A stretch of DNA of 64,000 bases from Paenibacillus sp. JZ16 (GCF_015326965.1 NZ_CP017659.1:3162001-3226000); one strand, 5' to 3'; positions 9,705-18,096 are shown, counted from the stretch's first letter. Translations and numbers: made by a program. The notes: generated by a model from the sequence alone, not told the origin.

Positions 9705-11036
9705 ATGGCTCGGGAAAGCTTCGATAAAGAAATCCAGTTCCTTCGCATTCTGGCGCTGGCCGGAGGAGCATACAACCGGCAACAACTGGCCGATCGACTC
9801 GGTATTTCGGTACATACCTATGACAAAACGCTTCGAAATTTAAAAAATAGGATTGAATCGCTTCAGCCGCAGCTCTCGGAAGAACAAAGTCTCACCCTAT
9901 CCGAAGGCCTGCGCTATTCATACTATGAAACCGCAGATCCGCTCCTGCTGCTGTTGTTCCGCGGCAAATCGCTTAAGGCATCGGAAAGCTTGAGGCTGTC
10001 CACGATCCTCACCCAGCTGCAGCATCAGCAGTTAACCGCCAAAGAACTAATCGACCTATGCGGCGATCACTTGCCTGACGGGGAGTCTCTGCCGGATGAG
10101 AAGACGATACGCAGAGATCTCAAATACCTGGAGGAAGTCGGAGTCATCGTGAAGACAGGCACAGACCGGCCTTACCGATACAGGGGCGCCCGTGATCTGA
10201 TCGATTCGTTGTCGGATGACGAGCTGCTTGATCTCTACGACTATGTGGACGTCATGTCGAATACGCAGATCCCGTCCGTGCAGGGTTATATGCTCAGGGA
10301 TAACTTAAAGCGGGTTTTGCGGAAGCGTGACATCGCTGCGCACTCAACCGCTGCTTATATTTATAAATATCATTATCCTTCACGCATATTGGACGAAGCG
10401 CATCTGCATACCATTTTTCAGGCCATTACCAAAAGAGCTAGAATCCGATTCCTGTACTTATCACCCAAAAGCACTTCACGCTATGCTTCCCAAAATACGA
10501 ATCCGCTGTTCCACAGGGAGTCCAAAGGGCTTCGGGAAACGGTGCTGCCGCTGCGCGTGATATATGACCATCAATACGGCCGTTGGTATCTGATCGGTTA
10601 TAACGGCAGACAAGGTCTCATGAAGTTTCGTATGGAGGGATTGACTCAGATCGAAGAAGGCGATGTGGTTAAGGAAGAGGTCTTCCAGCAGCGCCTGGAG
10701 GAGGTGCTGGCCGAATTCGAGAATAGTTGGGTTACCGATACCCGTAATCCCACCAAGGTCGTGGCCAGATTTTTTAACCCGGAGGACAGCAAAGTGAATT
10801 TCGTGCTGAACCGGGTTAAGGCGCAAGGGCAATGGGGGACCGTTACGATAGAATCCGACGATTCATTTCTATATGAAATCGAAGTGAACGGCACCAGCGA
10901 AATCAAGCCCTGGCTCCGGAGCTTCGGCTCCAGCTGCGAGGTGCTCAAGCCCCGCTCCCTTCGCCTGGAGTTCATCAAGGAATGGAAGGAGATTGCCGCT
11001 TATTATGAGCCAGAATCCATTCGAGAAAATTTTTAA
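9705..11036 (+). CDS. HTH and WYL domain transcriptional regulator
   Basis: WYL proteins are regulators, thought to sense nucleic-acid-related ligands, that often control defence or repair loci. The N-terminal helix-turn-helix reads NRQQLADRLGISVHTYDKTL. A second winged-helix-like segment includes DEKTIRRDLKYLEEVGVI. The C-terminal WYL domain carries GRWYLIGYNGRQG. I choose the ATG at 9705 because AAGGAGG lies about 6 nt before it; the upstream in-frame codons have none. It has 443 residues. It is divergent from rlaP-hen1-pnkp and overlaps the next WYL gene by 32 nt, so it is the obvious candidate to control the RNA-repair operon. Confidence 0.85.
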   Translation: MARESFDKEIQFLRILALAGGAYNRQQLADRLGISVHTYDKTLRNLKNRIESLQPQLSEEQSLTLSEGLRYSYYETADPLLLLLFRGKSLKASESLRLSTILTQLQHQQLTAKELIDLCGDHLPDGESLPDEKTIRRDLKYLEEVGVIVKTGTDRPYRYRGARDLIDSLSDDELLDLYDYVDVMSNTQIPSVQGYMLRDNLKRVLRKRDIAAHSTAAYIYKYHYPSRILDEAHLHTIFQAITKRARIRFLYLSPKSTSRYASQNTNPLFHRESKGLRETVLPLRVIYDHQYGRWYLIGYNGRQGLMKFRMEGLTQIEEGDVVKEEVFQQRLEEVLAEFENSWVTDTRNPTKVVARFFNPEDSKVNFVLNRVKAQGQWGTVTIESDDSFLYEIEVNGTSEIKPWLRSFGSSCEVLKPRSLRLEFIKEWKEIAAYYEPESIRENF

Positions 11037-11844
11037 TTATCAGATTATGACGCGGCTTGAGGAAACTGACTCGATTGCCATAACCGCTCAAGAACGGGGA
11101 TGGCTCAAAATGATGCTGGTGCACCCTGAGGCAGCTAACGCCTTTACGCCTGAAACCTTAATGCGTCTCGAACAAATCCTTCACATGGAGCATAGCGGTG
11201 CCGAGATGAAGGAGATTATCCTGGAGAAGGCCAAGGGACAGGAACGAAGCGTATATCACCCGCATCTTCGCACCTTGCGAAGAATGATCATGCAGGATCA
11301 GGGCTTTCGCTTAAGCTATCGAACGAAGCTCGGAGAAACGCGCAGCAATCAGTCCGGTTTCCCGTTCAAATTGGAGTATTCCATGATCAAACGGGAATGG
11401 ATGCTGATCTGGTACAGCAAAAGCCGAAGAGGACTCATGTACACGAAGCTGGATCATATTCTATATATCCAAGGGACCTCACTTCCGTCTTTTCGAATCG
11501 ATCGCATCAAGGAACGGCTGCAGAATCTGATGGAAAATCGCGAGAAGCAAGCCCTCATTGAAATCCATCGCCGATACAACGGGGAATTGTCACGGATTCT
11601 GTACGCTTTCTCCTGTTTTGACAAGACCGTCCATTATGATGAAGATTCCAATACCTACCGCATTAAAGTCTCCTATTTGAAGGATGAGTGCGACTTTCTG
11701 CTCTCCCGTATTCGCTTTCTCGGACTGCGGGTAAAAGTCGTGGAAGGAAACACGCTGCAGGCCCGAATGCAGGAAACCGCAGCGATGGCGCTGGCTAGAT
11801 ATGCGCAAGATGAACGTCAGGACGATATGAATAGATCCCTATGA
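11005..11844 (+). CDS. Second WYL-type protein, possible co-regulator
   Basis: This protein of about 279 residues resembles the WYL half of the preceding protein, with REWMLIWYSKSRRG in place of the WYL core and a following WCX-like C-terminal region. The N-terminal part lacks a clear helix-turn-helix. It may act as a partner of the first WYL protein rather than bind DNA alone. The ATG at 11005 lies inside the upstream gene, whose stop is at 11034-11036, so translation is likely coupled. A TTG at 10993 is an alternative start, but it sits too close to the AAGGAG at 10985-10990. Confidence 0.7.
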   Translation: MSQNPFEKIFNYQIMTRLEETDSIAITAQERGWLKMMLVHPEAANAFTPETLMRLEQILHMEHSGAEMKEIILEKAKGQERSVYHPHLRTLRRMIMQDQGFRLSYRTKLGETRSNQSGFPFKLEYSMIKREWMLIWYSKSRRGLMYTKLDHILYIQGTSLPSFRIDRIKERLQNLMENREKQALIEIHRRYNGELSRILYAFSCFDKTVHYDEDSNTYRIKVSYLKDECDFLLSRIRFLGLRVKVVEGNTLQARMQETAAMALARYAQDERQDDMNRSL

Positions 11845-11903
11845 GACCTGGAGCGAATGCACTTATGAAATTTGATTTCTAACCATTCGATCCTCCAACA
11901 AAA

Positions 11904-11951
11904 AACAACCCGCAAACCATACTCCCGTGGGGATTGGTTAAGCGGGTTGTT
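11904..11951. terminator. Bidirectional terminator between WYL2 and tatC
   Basis: The long stem AACAACCCGC/GCGGGTTGTT has T-rich sequence on the plus side and an A-run, which reads as T on the minus strand, on the other. It serves both convergent units. Confidence 0.8.
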
Positions 11952-11985
11952 CTTATTCTAAGTAATCCTATTTTTCCAAAAAACG

Positions 11986-12777
11986 TCACATTCCATCCTC
12001 TTCGTCTACCCGTATGTACCGGCTGTCCCGTTCCATGTCCGCCTCTAGCTGCTTGCGGTAGATCACGGAAGACAGAAACACGCTGAATTCGTACAGCAGC
12101 AGCAGCGGAATCGTGACCAGGAAATCCGATATGAAGTCCGGCGGCGTAATGACAACCGCGATGAATACGAGCGCGAAATACGCGAGTTTGCGCATTTTTC
12201 GAAGCCGCAGCGGATTCAGAATGCGAATTTTCGTTAAGAACATCACCACAAGCGGCAGCTCAAACAACAAGGCCAGCGGCAATACGAGATTGAACATAAA
12301 ATTCAAGTAATTGGTAATTCCGTAGGTTTCCTGAAGCCCCATGCTCTGGGTAATCGTTGTCGTGAATGACAGCGTCATCGGAAACACGACGTAATATCCG
12401 AACGTGATCCCTACAATGAACAGAAGAAACGCATAAGGCACGTAACGAATGGCCGCTTTCTGCTCTTCTTTGCGAAGTCCCGGCTTGACGAACGCCCACA
12501 GCTGATAGAAGATCAGCGGAACGGAAATGACAAGCGAGAAAATGGCAGCGATTTTCATATAGATCCCGATACCATCCCAGAAGGAGAAGGCGTGCAGCTC
12601 AAAGTTCTTGGCTTCTTCAGCCGCCGTCAAATAATGATAGATCGGGTCCGCAACAAAAAGCCCGCCGATCAAACCCGCTACGAATACCACGAGCACAATA
12701 ATAATTCGTTTGCGAAGCTCGCCCAAATGCTCAACAAGCGCCATATCTTTCACTTGCTCCGACAAGTTAACCACCAC
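11986..12777 (-). CDS. tatC: Twin-arginine translocase subunit TatC
   Basis: TatC is the membrane receptor for twin-arginine signal peptides. It is 263 residues long with six predicted membrane spans. The family's N-terminal helix reads LVEHLGELRKRII, with FYQLWAFVKPGL and the periplasmic-loop FPMTLSF segment further on. The C-terminus is acidic and ends RVDEEDGM. The start is uncertain: GTG at 12777 (weak box) or ATG at 12744 (GGAG about 12 nt upstream). It lies downstream of tatA, separated by a hairpin that may reduce readthrough. Confidence 0.93.
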   Translation of the reverse strand: MVVNLSEQVKDMALVEHLGELRKRIIIVLVVFVAGLIGGLFVADPIYHYLTAAEEAKNFELHAFSFWDGIGIYMKIAAIFSLVISVPLIFYQLWAFVKPGLRKEEQKAAIRYVPYAFLLFIVGITFGYYVVFPMTLSFTTTITQSMGLQETYGITNYLNFMFNLVLPLALLFELPLVVMFLTKIRILNPLRLRKMRKLAYFALVFIAVVITPPDFISDFLVTIPLLLLYEFSVFLSSVIYRKQLEADMERDSRYIRVDEEDGM

Positions 12778-12793
12778 CCTGTATGTGACCCTG

Positions 12794-12823
12794 ACAAAAC
12801 AAAATCCCTCCCGAAGGAAGGGA
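12794..12823 (-). terminator. Hairpin between tatA and tatC, possible attenuator
   Basis: The stem TCCCT-CC/GG-AGGGA (12805-12823) is followed on the minus strand by ATTTTGTTTTG. Lying inside the tatA-tatC unit, it could act as a partial terminator that makes tatA more abundant than tatC. Confidence 0.55.
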
Positions 12824-12843
12824 CTTCAAGCCTTGCTTTATTT

Positions 12844-13080
12844 CTATTCCGGAAGACGCTTGTCTTCAACCTTGGTTGGCTCAGCGACAACGGCTTGTTG
12901 GGGAGCCTCTTCTTTCTTCTTCGCCGGTGCATCGTCAGCAATAATCTCCCGCGCACCGTCCTTAAACTCACGGAATGTTCTTCCGACCGCACGTCCAAGT
13001 TCAGGAAGCTTGTTCGGTCCGAACAAGAGCAGCGCCAAAATAACGAGCAAAATAATACCCGGCACTCCAATTCCACTCAT
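12844..13080 (-). CDS. tatA: Twin-arginine translocase subunit TatA
   Basis: TatA is the pore-forming Tat component. It has 78 residues, with one N-terminal membrane helix (IILLVILALLLFGPNKLPEL), the FGPNKLPE hinge, an amphipathic helix AVGRTFREFKDG and an acidic/basic tail. The start at 13080 is chosen because GAGGAGGAG precedes it and it gives the usual MSGIGVPG N-terminus. A 25-codon upstream extension has no membrane or targeting logic. It is the first gene of the tat pair. Confidence 0.93.
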   Translation of the reverse strand: MSGIGVPGIILLVILALLLFGPNKLPELGRAVGRTFREFKDGAREIIADDAPAKKKEEAPQQAVVAEPTKVEDKRLPE

Positions 13081-13297
13081 ATCTATTCTCCTCCTCGTCC
13101 TGCTCAATGCCTTTAAAAGGACTTCAGGATGATCTAAATCCGTCATGCCTTGCACTACAACAGGTGTTAACTAATGACCATAATCCGACTACTACAGTTG
13201 AAACAAGCTCATATACCGCCATCATACCATAATGTAAATCACATATACAGTCTAGAAACGTGACAGTTTATTTACATAATTATCTAGTAGATACTCT

Positions 13298-13789
13298 CTA
13301 GAGCTGCTCCCGATATTGGCCCGTTACCATTAGCAGTGCTTCCGGAAGCTGATCCATAACCGCCGCCAGATTCTCGTGCACGCCTTTGGGCGAACCCGGA
13401 AGATTAACAATCAAGGTACGGCCGCGGACGCCGCATACGCCCCGAAACAGCATCGCGCTCCGATTCTTCTGCATGACAGTAGCGCGCATCGCTTCCGCAA
13501 TGCCCGGCACTTCGCGTTCGATGACCCGCTTGGTCGCCTCCGGCGTAACATCCCGGACCGCCAGCTCCGTTCCGCCAGTCGTGAGGACAAGGTCCACTTG
13601 ATAATAATCCGTAAGTTCGATCAATGCCGCAATAATTTCATCCGGCTCGTCCGGTACGATCCGGTATTCAATAATTTCTCCGCTCAGCTCTTCTTCCACC
13701 AATTCCCGGATCACTTGAGCGCTCGTATCCTCGCGTTCCCCCCGCGAACCTTTGTCGCTCGCCGTCAGGATCGCCGTTTTCCACACCAT
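13298..13789 (-). CDS. mogA: Molybdopterin adenylyltransferase MogA/MoaB family
   Basis: This molybdenum-cofactor enzyme binds and adenylates molybdopterin. It has 163 residues, typical for the family. The nucleotide/MPT-binding signature TTGGTELAVRDVTPEAT is present (most homologues read TTGGTG, so here G is E), and the second loop reads NLPGSPKGVHENL. A GGAGAGAGGG box precedes the ATG. It sits next to moaC in a cofactor cluster. I cannot separate MogA from MoaB by sequence alone. Confidence 0.85.
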   Translation of the reverse strand: MVWKTAILTASDKGSRGEREDTSAQVIRELVEEELSGEIIEYRIVPDEPDEIIAALIELTDYYQVDLVLTTGGTELAVRDVTPEATKRVIEREVPGIAEAMRATVMQKNRSAMLFRGVCGVRGRTLIVNLPGSPKGVHENLAAVMDQLPEALLMVTGQYREQL

Positions 13790-13838
13790 CTGCCCTCTCT
13801 CCTTCCCACTCGTCCGAATCTCCTATCTCTATGCATTC

Positions 13839-14315
13839 CTATGTTGTTTCTTGTATGTAATCCCCGCTCTTTCCTCCTGTTTTGCTTACCAGGTAAGTCG
13901 GGCCGATGACCATGTCTTTTTGCAAGGCTTTGCACATGTCATAGACCGTCAGCGCAGCGGCGGAAGCTGCTGTCAAAGCTTCCATTTCAACACCGGTTTT
14001 GCCTGTGGTCTTCACAGTCGTTTCTATATATAACTCATCTCTAGCATTATCGCTGAACTCCACATTCACGCCGGTCAACGGCAGCGGATGACACATGGGA
14101 ATCCAGTTTGACGTGTTTTTGGCAGCCATGATAGCCGCAACCTGCGCTACGGCAAGCACATCTCCCTTGCCAATTTTCCCCTCCTGGATGCGAATCAGCG
14201 TATCCGGGTGCATACGAACCGTAGTCTTCGCTACCGCTGTCCGGGCTGTTACATCCTTATCACTGACATCCACCATGCGTGCTCTGCCTTGGCCGTTAAA
14301 ATGGCTCAATTCCAT
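13839..14315 (-). CDS. moaC: Cyclic pyranopterin monophosphate synthase MoaC
   Basis: MoaC carries out the second half of the first step of molybdenum-cofactor synthesis, forming cyclic pyranopterin monophosphate. It has 158 residues and opens with [18 protein letters not shown]. It contains the catalytic/core segments [10 protein letters not shown] and [27 protein letters not shown] box overlaps the end of the upstream gene, with only 3 nt between stop and ATG, so it is translationally coupled to the cyclo-ligase. Confidence 0.95.
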   Translation of the reverse strand: MELSHFNGQGRARMVDVSDKDVTARTAVAKTTVRMHPDTLIRIQEGKIGKGDVLAVAQVAAIMAAKNTSNWIPMCHPLPLTGVNVEFSDNARDELYIETTVKTTGKTGVEMEALTAASAAALTVYDMCKALQKDMVIGPTYLVSKTGGKSGDYIQETT

Positions 14316-14318
14316 CTC

Positions 14319-14966
14319 TTATCCCTCCGCTGCAGGTCTGGCCGTTGCCGAATGTCCCAGCTCCGTAACCAAACCGTCCAATACCCTATCATGTTCTTCC
14401 ATAGGGACATGCTCCAAGACCTGAACCTCGTAACCGATTCCCATCCACAAAGGTTCACCGATCTGAGCGTTGTCTTGCGCTCCCTGACTAAGCCTGTCCG
14501 ACAGCCGGTCATAATAACCGCCTCCGTATCCAAGTCTTCCGCCCTTCCTGTCAAACGCAAGCCCGGGCACCCAGATGATATCAGGTCCGGAATGATTCCA
14601 TTTCTGCGACCGCAACGGATCTGGCTCCGGAATGCCGTAAGCTCCGGGAATCAGCTCATTCCATGCCTGAAGTTTATACAATTCCATCGAACGGTCTTGG
14701 GGCAGACTTCGGGGAACGATAACCTGAATCCCCTGCTTCCACGCCCATTCAACCAGCGGCCGGGAATCCAGTTCGGAGCGAAAGGGGACATAAATCATCA
14801 TGCTCTGAAATTGAAACCGATTCATGACCTCTGAAGCAAACTTGCAGGCTTGCTTCGAACGCTTCGAACGCTCTCGCCCGGATAACTCATCCCTGCGTAA
14901 TGTCATCACTTTGCGCAGGGCTTCTTTTGCGGATACCCGCTTCAATTCTTCCTCAGGGTTCAACAC
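14319..14966 (-). CDS. 5-formyltetrahydrofolate cyclo-ligase
   Basis: The enzyme converts 5-formyl-THF to 5,10-methenyl-THF using ATP, salvaging a stored folate. It has 215 residues. The N-terminal K/R-rich helix is followed by YVPFRSELDSRPL, PDIIWVPGLAFD and the family signature GGRLGYGGGYYDRL. The start is GTG at 14966 with an AGAGG box. It is immediately upstream of moaC, an arrangement that suggests one operon. Confidence 0.93.
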   Translation of the reverse strand: MLNPEEELKRVSAKEALRKVMTLRRDELSGRERSKRSKQACKFASEVMNRFQFQSMMIYVPFRSELDSRPLVEWAWKQGIQVIVPRSLPQDRSMELYKLQAWNELIPGAYGIPEPDPLRSQKWNHSGPDIIWVPGLAFDRKGGRLGYGGGYYDRLSDRLSQGAQDNAQIGEPLWMGIGYEVQVLEHVPMEEHDRVLDGLVTELGHSATARPAAEG

Positions 14967-15081
14967 GTGATCTTTCCTCTCACGCTTATAATTAATTTTA
15001 GTTTACCACTGTTCCTTCCTTTAGCCAAGAATGCCGGAAGTCGCCAATCATGGTCGATTGTTCGGCCATTTTCATGTACAC

Positions 15082-15619
15082 TTACTTTAAGATATCAGAA
15101 CGTATAAACTTCAAAGCATGACCATCCTGAGAATGTACGTCGGTAAACGTTTTTCTTAAGAGATAAGATTGTTTATACATCAGAGGCTCCCCTCCTTATC
15201 TCGCAAGAAAAACTCCCGCTATATGCGGTCTGTCTTCTGAGAATGTACGTCGGTAAACGTTTTTCTTAAGAGATAAAAATGTATTAACATCAGAAGCACC
15301 CTCCTTATCTCGCAAGAAAAACTTCCGCTATATGCGGTCTGTCTTCTGAGAATGTACGTCGGTAAACGTTTTTCTTAAGAGATAAGATTGTTTATACATC
15401 AGGGGCTCCCCTCCTTATCTCGCAAGAAAAACTCCCGCTATATGCGGTCTGTCTTCTGAGAATGTACGTCGGTAAACGTTTTTCTTAAGAGATAAGATTG
15501 TTTATACATCAGGGGCTACCCTCCTTATCTCGCAAGAAAAACTTCCGCTATATGCGGTCTGTCTTCTGAGAATGTACGTCGGTAAACGTTTTTCTTAAGA
15601 GATAAGATTGTTTATACAT
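15082..15619 (-). other. Five tandem minus-strand mini-ORFs with strong RBS
   Basis: Each repeat unit, read on the minus strand, has AAGGAGGG, a 9-10 nt gap and an ATG opening a short frame. The frames are 15548-15619, 15438-15509, 15328-15399 and 15219-15290 (23 codons each), and 15082-15180 (32 codons, running past the array). Most begin MYKQSYLLRK and end HSQKTDRI; unit 2 begins MLIHFYLL. The start region lies inside the unit's hairpin, so initiation could be structure-controlled. No promoter is evident. Whether any peptide is made is unknown. Confidence 0.35.
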
Positions 15620-15709
15620 CAGGGGCTACCCTCCTTATCTCGCAAGAAAAACTTCCGCTATACGCGGTCTGTCTTCTGAGAATGTACGTCGGGAAACGTT
15701 TTTCTTATA
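15127..15709. repeat. Five 110-bp tandem repeats plus a partial sixth, before ydiF
   Basis: Units start at 15127, 15237, 15346, 15456 and 15566; a partial copy from 15676 runs into the ydiF leader. Each unit holds a long imperfect hairpin (arms GTTTTTCTT-AA-GAGATAAG and CTTATCTC-GC-AAGAAAAAC) around a GGGG/CCCC core, plus a small CCGC-TATAT-GCGG hairpin. Read on the plus strand, every unit also contains the 8-codon frame ATG TAC GTC GGT AAA CGT TTT TCT TAA (MYVGKRFS). In the sixth copy the stop is lost and the frame enters ydiF. The region between 14967 and the array shows no gene other than the end of the last mini-ORF. Confidence 0.95.
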
Positions 15710-15759
15710 ATGAAGAATTAATGGTACAAACATATAGAATGATGGAGGTTTCACATAAC

Positions 15760-17712
15760 ATGCTGCTGCAAGCCAATGGCATCACGAAATTATACGGAGT
15801 TACGCCCGTCCTTGACGGGATCAATCTGCAGGTGCTTGAACGCGAAAGAATCGGTCTTGTCGGAGTCAATGGAGCCGGGAAATCGACCCTGCTCAAAATT
15901 TTGGCAGGCGAGATGTCTTATGATGGCGGACAAATCTTCAAGGCTAAGGAAACCACCGTTGGTTATCTTGCCCAGAACAGCGGGCTTCAGTCCGATTCGT
16001 CGATATGGAACGAGATGCTGGATGTCTTCGCTCCCCTTCTGGAGATGGAGCGCGAGCTGCGTCAGATGGAGGAACAAATTGCCGACCCGAAGTCGAGCGA
16101 GGATCCGAAGAAATACCAAGAGCTTCTGGATCGTTATGCGATCCGTTCGGACTGGTTCAAGGATCAGGGCGGTTATGAGATCGAAACACGTATCCGCAGC
16201 GTCCTTCACGGCATGGGATTTGGCAGTTTTTCGCCGGACACCTCCATTGCCACATTAAGCGGCGGGCAGAAGACAAGGCTGGCGCTTGCAAAAATATTGC
16301 TGCAGGCACCTGACCTGCTCATGCTGGATGAACCGACGAACCATCTGGATATCGCGACCCTCACCTGGCTGGAGGATTATCTGCGCGGCTATTCCGGTTC
16401 ATTGCTGGTCGTTTCCCACGACCGCTATTTCCTGGATCGGCTTGTAACGACCATCGTTGAGATCGAACGCCGTCATTCCAAAAAATATACGGGCAACTAC
16501 AGCCGGTATATTGAGCTGAAGGCAGCGGAATACGAATCCCAGCTGAAGCAGTACGAGAAGCAGCAGGATGAGATTTCCCGGATGGAAACCTTCATTCAGC
16601 GGAATCTGGTCCGGGCCTCCACGACCAAGCGCGCACAGAGCCGTCGCAAAGCGCTGGATAAAATGGAACGGCTGGACAAACCGCTGGGAGATTTGAAGAA
16701 AGCACACTTTTCTTTTGAAGCCGAATATATGTCAGGCAAGGATGTGCTTCATGTGCGGGATCTGGCGCTTTCGTTCGAGCAGGACAAGCCATTGTTCCGT
16801 CAGGTTTCCTTTGATCTCAGCCGCGGGGAAACCGTAGCTTTGATCGGACCCAACGGAGTGGGCAAATCGACGCTCCTGAAATGCCTGATCGGTACCATGA
16901 AGCCAACGGCGGGATCGCTGCAATGGGGTACAAAAGTCAAGATCGGCTATTACGATCAAGAGCAATCCGAGCTGAATCCGAGCAATACCGTTCTGGAAGA
17001 GCTATGGGGCACCTATCCGCATATGGAGGAAGCCCGCATCCGCACCGTTCTGGGCAACTTCCTCTTCAGCGGCGAAGATGTGCTCAAGAAGATCAGTTCC
17101 TTAAGCGGAGGGGAAAAGGCCCGCGTATCGCTTGCCAAGCTAATGCTCCTTGAAGCCAACATGCTCATCTTGGATGAGCCGACGAACCATCTGGACTTAT
17201 TTGCCAAAGAGGTTCTTGAATCAGCACTCATGGATTACGAAGGCACTTTATTGTTCATATCCCATGACCGTTACTTCCTTAACAAAATGGCCGAGCGAAT
17301 CATCGAGCTTCATCCGGACGGCATTCAACATTTCCTGGGTAATTATGACGACTATACGGAGAAAAAGCAGGAAATTATCGATATGAATGACGAACCTTCC
17401 GAGCCGTTTGCTCGTCACACCCTGAAACAGGAAGGAAAAGCCGAAGTTGCCATCGAGAAACAGGGAGCCGTTTCCTTTGAAGCCGAGAAGCAGGCCAAAC
17501 GGGAGGAGCGAAACCGTCAGCGCAAGCTCGCAAGTCTGGAAGAGCAAATCCATGCTTTGGAATCGGACATAACCGAGTTAGAGGCCGAGATGACCCTGCC
17601 GGAGATCTATCAGGATTATATGGCACTCCAAGAACGCCAGCAGTCGTTAGAGGAGAAAAAGAGTCAGCTTGAGCAAATTTTTGCCGAATGGGAGTCATTG
17701 CTGGAAGATTAA
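15760..17712 (+). CDS. ydiF: ABC-F family ATPase, YdiF-like
   Basis: This soluble twin-ATPase of the ABC-F class acts on ribosomes rather than in transport. It has about 650 residues. Domain 1 has Walker A GVNGAGKST, signature LSGGQKTRLALAK and Walker B LLMLDEPTNHLD. The linker contains the conserved RASTTKRAQSRRKALDK stretch. Domain 2 has GPNGVGKST, LSGGEKARVSLAK and LILDEPTNHLD. A charged coiled-coil tail follows. The ATG at 15760 has GGAGG 11 nt upstream and gives the family's MLLQANGITKLYG start. An in-frame ATG at 15682, inside the last repeat, could add 26 residues but has no ribosome binding site. Confidence 0.9.
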   Translation: MLLQANGITKLYGVTPVLDGINLQVLERERIGLVGVNGAGKSTLLKILAGEMSYDGGQIFKAKETTVGYLAQNSGLQSDSSIWNEMLDVFAPLLEMERELRQMEEQIADPKSSEDPKKYQELLDRYAIRSDWFKDQGGYEIETRIRSVLHGMGFGSFSPDTSIATLSGGQKTRLALAKILLQAPDLLMLDEPTNHLDIATLTWLEDYLRGYSGSLLVVSHDRYFLDRLVTTIVEIERRHSKKYTGNYSRYIELKAAEYESQLKQYEKQQDEISRMETFIQRNLVRASTTKRAQSRRKALDKMERLDKPLGDLKKAHFSFEAEYMSGKDVLHVRDLALSFEQDKPLFRQVSFDLSRGETVALIGPNGVGKSTLLKCLIGTMKPTAGSLQWGTKVKIGYYDQEQSELNPSNTVLEELWGTYPHMEEARIRTVLGNFLFSGEDVLKKISSLSGGEKARVSLAKLMLLEANMLILDEPTNHLDLFAKEVLESALMDYEGTLLFISHDRYFLNKMAERIIELHPDGIQHFLGNYDDYTEKKQEIIDMNDEPSEPFARHTLKQEGKAEVAIEKQGAVSFEAEKQAKREERNRQRKLASLEEQIHALESDITELEAEMTLPEIYQDYMALQERQQSLEEKKSQLEQIFAEWESLLED

Positions 17713-17750
17713 AAAAAGTTCACAAAAGTGTTTCAAATGGAGTTTTGCAT

Positions 17751-18010
17751 TTATACACAAACTTATCCCCAAGAATGGTGCATAAGTTTACCATGAAAAT
17801 GGCCGAAACGGCCATTTTTTTGTTGTTATACGCGCACTCCTGGTCCTATATCCAGCTTTATCCACTAAGTTATTCACATTATCCACAGTTTCCACCGGAA
17901 AATTTGAAAATCCTGTCCCCTCTTTTCAGCGTCTTGCAAAAGACCGATTTATCGACATTTTTCTCGCTTATGCACAATTTCAGGCGAATATGTGGATAAC
18001 GTTGTTCACA
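17751..18010. promoter_or_regulatory. DnaA-box cluster in the ydiF-leuA intergenic region
   Basis: Five exact TTATNCACA boxes lie at 17751-17759, 17870-17878, 17879-17887, 17968-17976 (+) and 17991-17999 (-). Five one-mismatch boxes lie at 17763-17771, 17777-17785 (-), 17858-17866, 17949-17957 and 18002-18010. Two exact boxes abut head to tail. No AT-rich unwinding region or dnaA gene is nearby, so this is more likely a DnaA-titration or reactivation site than an origin. B. subtilis has a DnaA-box cluster near gcp/tsaD, the matching genomic position. Confidence 0.85.
17797..17822 (+). terminator. Terminator of ydiF
   Basis: AATGGCCG and CGGCCATT flank an AAA loop, followed by seven T residues. 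It lies within the DnaA-box cluster. Confidence 0.9.
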
Positions 18011-18096
18011 ACTTGACAGAGTTATATGTCTTATATAATGGACTTCTATATAGACTTATCTCTTGTTATCTGCAAGTTTTTATCGAGCTTGATTAT

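Noticed and set aside
15127..15709. CRISPR array
   Set aside because: The whole 110-bp unit repeats, with no unique spacers and no cas genes nearby.
15127..15709. Tandem transcription terminators or attenuators
   Set aside because: The hairpins are strong, but no T-run follows on either strand.
17751..18010. Replication origin
   Set aside because: Many DnaA boxes, but no dnaA/dnaN genes, no clear AT-rich unwinding tract, and a DnaA-box cluster of non-origin type is the better fit.
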